Assembly: GCF_008386695.1 (NCBI RefSeq)
Contig: NZ_VUOC01000004.1
Span: 124,001 to 188,000, forward strand
DNA from: Chitinophaga agrisoli
GTDB lineage: Bacteria; Bacteroidota; Bacteroidia; Chitinophagales; Chitinophagaceae
Length of the DNA stretch: 64,000 bases
Direction: 5' to 3'
In this document: piece by piece, positions 61,402-64,000 of the stretch
How positions within the stretch are numbered: the first letter of the stretch is position 1
Layout of the letters: each line of letters begins with the position of its first letter
Made by a program: the position numbers and the translations under genes
Notes under the pieces: generated by a model
The model's database searches: none
What the model was told of the DNA's origin: nothing
What the model saw: only the letters and a program-made list of their open reading frames with translations

Positions 61402-62139
61402 TTACTGCAGGTAACTCAGGAACTTTTGCATACCCTGCCGTTTGGCCGGCGTAAGCGGATAGCTGATATGCTGGGTATAATAAGCCGTCAGGTCAAAGAC
61501 CGGGTAAGGGTTTTCCGCCACTACCGCCGGTATATTATGGATGCCGATACTATTGGCATTATTGAATTCCTGAATAAACTCCACCGGCAAGGGCTTATTG
61601 CTAACCCAGGCGGCAAATACAAAAGGCAGGCTGGTAAAACGCATCCAGGCCTCTGCCAGGTCGTAGATATAGGCAGATACCTTGCGTTGCGCCAGGGCGC
61701 GGTCGCCGATCACCAGGCCGGCATCGGTGCCGCCAATCAGGTGCTGATAATCATCCGAGGTCTCTATCAGCTCCACATCCAGCTTCCAGAAATCGCGCAC
61801 CAGCAGCTTTAACAGGGCTACAGAGGTACGGCTCTGGTAATCCAGGTAGATTCGTTTGATCTCCTGCAACGGTACCTGGCTGAACAGGCAAACAGAGGCT
61901 ACCGGTCCCTCCGCCCCTATACAGAAGTCGGAAATGATATGTGATTCCTGCATCTTAGGGATCACCGCCACGGGTACCAACGCTACGTCTACGCTGCCTT
62001 CTATAAGCTGGCGCGCTATTACAGACGGGTAATCCATGGTCAATTCTGTCATCTTCATCACCGGATGGTTCTTAAAACCATATAACAAAGGCTTGGTATT
62101 CAAATAACTTACTGCCGCTACTTTTACTTTCCGTTCCAA
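61402..62139 (-). CDS. mqnA: Menaquinone biosynthesis protein MqnA (chorismate dehydratase), probable TTG start
   Basis: 245 residues from the TTG at 62139 (LERKVKVAAVSYLNTKPLLYG), where the family normally begins; a TTG at 62163 is the only longer option and there is no suitable ATG. Motifs: VSYLNTKP, DYPSVIARQLIEGSVDVALVPVAVIPKM, CLFSQVPLQEIKRIYLDYQSRTSVALLKLL and GLVIGDRAL. It makes 3-enolpyruvyl-benzoate from chorismate in the futalosine route. Other mqn genes are not in the window. It diverges from purB, whose promoter lies just upstream of this start. Confidence 0.93.
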   Translation of the reverse strand: MERKVKVAAVSYLNTKPLLYGFKNHPVMKMTELTMDYPSVIARQLIEGSVDVALVPVAVIPKMQESHIISDFCIGAEGPVASVCLFSQVPLQEIKRIYLDYQSRTSVALLKLLVRDFWKLDVELIETSDDYQHLIGGTDAGLVIGDRALAQRKVSAYIYDLAEAWMRFTSLPFVFAAWVSNKPLPVEFIQEFNNANSIGIHNIPAVVAENPYPVFDLTAYYTQHISYPLTPAKRQGMQKFLSYLQ

Positions 62140-62145
62140 TTTCTG

Positions 62146-62153
62146 TATTTTTG
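62146..62153 (+). promoter_or_regulatory. -7 element of purB
   Basis: TATTTTTG matches TAnnTTTG exactly and ends 27 bases before the purB ATG. The box lies 7 bases beyond the proposed TTG start of mqnA, which speaks against the longer mqnA start. Confidence 0.5.
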
Positions 62154-62180
62154 TGGCCCGCAAAATTAAGCTAAAATATT

Positions 62181-63521
62181 ATGCAACTACAACCTTTAAC
62201 CGCCATTTCACCGTTAGACGGTCGTTACCGTAAGCAACTGGACGAACTGGCGCCCTATTTCTCGGAATTCGCGTTGATCCGTTACCGTGTACTGGTAGAG
62301 ATAGAGTATTTCATCGCCCTGGCGGAACAGAAGGTGTTTTCATTACCTAAAACGAAAATACCGGCCCTGCGCAAAATATACCAGGATTTTACGGTAGAGC
62401 ATGCGCAGCTCATCAAGGATACGGAAAAGATCACCAACCATGATGTGAAGGCCGTAGAGTACTTTGTAAAGAACGAGCTCAAAGGCCTGGGCCTGGAAGA
62501 TCTGCTGGAATGGGTACATTTCGGCCTTACCTCCCAGGACATCAATAATACCGCCACCCCGCTGCTCTGGAAAGACGCCGTGGAGCAAACCTATATGCCG
62601 GCCATCGCCAACCTGGTGCTGGAACTGAAGAAACTGGGCAAGGGCTGGATGAAGATCCCCATGCTGGCCCGTACACACGGACAACCCGCATCCCCCACCA
62701 TCCTGGGCAAGGAGATCCTGGTATTTGTAGAAAGGCTCGAAGGCCAGATCAAACTGCTGGGCGATATCCCCTTCGCAGCCAAATTTGGCGGCGCTACCGG
62801 TAACTTCAACGCCCATCACGTGGCATTCCCCAAGGTAAACTGGGAAAAGTTTGCGGATAAGTTCGTACATGGCGCCCTGGGCCTGCAGCGCATGCGCTAT
62901 ACCACCCAGATCGAGCACTACGACAACTTGGCCGCCCATTTTGACACGCTCAAGCGTATCAACAATATCCTGATAGACCTTTGCCGCGATATCTGGACCT
63001 ACATCTCCATGGACTATTTCAAACAAAAAGTAAAGAAGAACGAAGTAGGCTCCAGCGCCATGCCGCACAAAGTGAATCCCATCGATTTTGAGAATGCGGA
63101 AGGTAACCTGGGCGTAGGCAATGCCCTGTATGAGCACCTGAGCGCCAAACTGCCCATCTCCCGCCTGCAACGCGACCTCACGGATTCTACCGTGCTGCGT
63201 AATATAGGCGTGCCCTTTGGACATAGCATACTGGCCCTCCGCTCTATCCAGAAAGGCCTGGAAAAGCTGATCCTGAACGAAAGCAAGCTGAAAGAAGACC
63301 TGGAGAACAACTGGGCCGTGGTAGCAGAGGCCATTCAGACCGTATTACGTCGCGAGAACTACCCCCAGCCCTACGAAGCGCTGAAGGAGCTCACCCGCGG
63401 CGGCGATGCCATCACCAAAAAGACCATGCACCAGTTCATTGACGGGCTTAAGATCAATGCAGCCCTGAAGAAAGAATTGAAAGCCATTACGCCGGCTAAC
63501 TATACCGGCGTGTGGAATTGA
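62181..63521 (+). CDS. purB: Adenylosuccinate lyase
   Basis: 446 residues, the E. coli PurB-like length class. The lyase signature is GSSAMPHKVNPIDFENAEGN (Ser of SSxMPxKxN is the catalytic base loop), TSQDIN is the second conserved region and ARTHGQPASPTILGKE the third with its catalytic His. It acts twice in purine synthesis (SAICAR to AICAR, adenylosuccinate to AMP). Monocistronic, with a strong terminator directly downstream. Confidence 0.98.
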   Translation: MQLQPLTAISPLDGRYRKQLDELAPYFSEFALIRYRVLVEIEYFIALAEQKVFSLPKTKIPALRKIYQDFTVEHAQLIKDTEKITNHDVKAVEYFVKNELKGLGLEDLLEWVHFGLTSQDINNTATPLLWKDAVEQTYMPAIANLVLELKKLGKGWMKIPMLARTHGQPASPTILGKEILVFVERLEGQIKLLGDIPFAAKFGGATGNFNAHHVAFPKVNWEKFADKFVHGALGLQRMRYTTQIEHYDNLAAHFDTLKRINNILIDLCRDIWTYISMDYFKQKVKKNEVGSSAMPHKVNPIDFENAEGNLGVGNALYEHLSAKLPISRLQRDLTDSTVLRNIGVPFGHSILALRSIQKGLEKLILNESKLKEDLENNWAVVAEAIQTVLRRENYPQPYEALKELTRGGDAITKKTMHQFIDGLKINAALKKELKAITPANYTGVWN

Positions 63522-63539
63522 TCTATAATATTTGTATAG

Positions 63540-63567
63540 GCGCTGATCGTAGAAACGGTCAGCGCCT
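63540..63567 (+). terminator. Intrinsic terminator of purB
   Basis: GGCGCTGA-T-CGT, loop AGAA, ACG-G-TCAGCGCC, then TTTTTT on the plus strand. It starts 18 bases after the purB stop and also insulates the convergent gene. Confidence 0.92.
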
Positions 63568-63581
63568 TTTTTGTATACACC

Positions 63582-64000
63582 TTAGCGAAGCTCTATTTCT
63601 TTCAGATCCACAGATACCAACAGGGGCTCCGGCAGCAAAGGAGTGTTATCTTCCTTCCTCACATACACCCGCCGTTTGGTAGCGATCTTAATACCGTTTA
63701 CATCCACATAATCATCTGTATAATGCACCGCGCTGGCGCCGCCTAAAACATCCACATCGTAATCATGGCGGCGGATCAAGCCGGTCTTATCTATATAAAA
63801 CACCTGCACGGCCCCATGGGTGGCTACGTTTTCGGGGAATTGCACCCGCAACCGCCGCCAGGTTTCGCCATTCTCTTCCCATAGTTCCAGCTCGCTTACC
63901 TCATAACCAGGCTGTATAAAGTTAAAAGGCGCATTGAAATAGGTCCACATGGCATAACCGGCAAAATATGCCAGCTGTAGCCGGGTCCAGGGCGTTTCTA
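63582..64000 (-). CDS. Uncharacterised protein, N-terminus beyond the right window edge
   Basis: The last 139 codons; the frame remains open to base 64000 (ETPWTRLQLAYFAGYAMWTYF...), so the ATG at 63950 is internal. The visible part has PFNFIQPGYEVSELELWEE, LRVQFPENVATHGAVQVFYIDKTGLIRRHDYDVDVLGGASAVHY, TKRRVYV. This pattern recurs in a family of soluble beta-rich proteins of unknown function in several phyla. Nothing catalytic is evident. Confidence 0.75.
   Translation of the reverse strand, partial: ETPWTRLQLAYFAGYAMWTYFNAPFNFIQPGYEVSELELWEENGETWRRLRVQFPENVATHGAVQVFYIDKTGLIRRHDYDVDVLGGASAVHYTDDYVDVNGIKIATKRRVYVRKEDNTPLLPEPLLVSVDLKEIELR

Noticed and set aside
62343-63224. 293-codon open frame on the minus strand
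   Set aside because: Antisense to purB, which is complete and highly conserved.

Overview
The window looks like one contiguous stretch of a Bacteroidota chromosome, most likely a Chitinophagaceae member close to Chitinophaga (inference). The evidence is SusC/SusD proteins, two ECF sigma factors, a FecR anti-sigma factor with a DUF4974-like tail, lipobox lipoproteins, weak Shine-Dalgarno sequences, and several Bacteroidota-type promoters (TTG or TTTG, 18-19 nt, then TAnnTTTG). I see no rRNA, tRNA, CRISPR array, insertion sequence, prophage or replication origin. Both edges cut through a gene: an NfeD-type membrane protease on the left and an uncharacterised protein on the right.

Layout. 0-12.3 kb: a minus-strand locus runs ECF sigma, FecR, SusC (with STN signalling domain), SusD, sulfatase and a glutaminase-like (DUF4965) enzyme. 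It is a trans-envelope-regulated uptake locus without a glycoside hydrolase. 12.3-15.7 kb and 29.8-33.5 kb: two modules of isoquinoline 1-oxidoreductase-type molybdoenzyme (2Fe-2S subunit plus Tat-exported Mo subunit) with a diheme c-type cytochrome. The second module also has a ModE-like regulator. 16.1-19.2 kb: an M6 metalloprotease without a signal peptide is followed by four small genes. One of these is a free-standing copy of the protease C-terminal domain and two are tandem duplicates. 19.5-29.6 kb: P1 peptidase, a hydrolase remnant, GH31, an internally duplicated outer-membrane barrel, a 3-methyladenine glycosylase, an AHSA1 protein and a TonB receptor. 33.5-34.2 kb is a gene-free repeat region. 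34.2-43.6 kb: lipase, beta-lactamase-like hydrolase, FUSC protein, M1 peptidase, MarR regulator and duplicated methyltransferases. 43.6-46.5 kb: an ECF sigma factor is translationally coupled to a protein carrying both an inner-membrane helix and an outer-membrane barrel, then a His/Asp-repeat lipoprotein.

46.7-52.9 kb is the most striking metabolic locus. It encodes a UbiA-type polyprenyl-phosphate phosphoribosyltransferase, DprE1-like oxidase, DprE2-like reductase and HAD phosphatase, with a divergent GT-C-like membrane protein. Together these would supply polyprenyl-phosphate-arabinofuranose, best known from mycobacterial cell walls, and possibly its user. 53.2-63.6 kb holds DinB and DUF417 proteins, a DUF1624-type acyltransferase, a desaturase, an orphan peptide-binding lipoprotein, a second M1 peptidase, an F420H2:NADP-like oxidoreductase, MqnA (futalosine menaquinone pathway) and PurB. 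Two convergent intergenic gaps here are filled, from stop codon to stop codon, by the same kind of octamer-armed inverted-repeat element.
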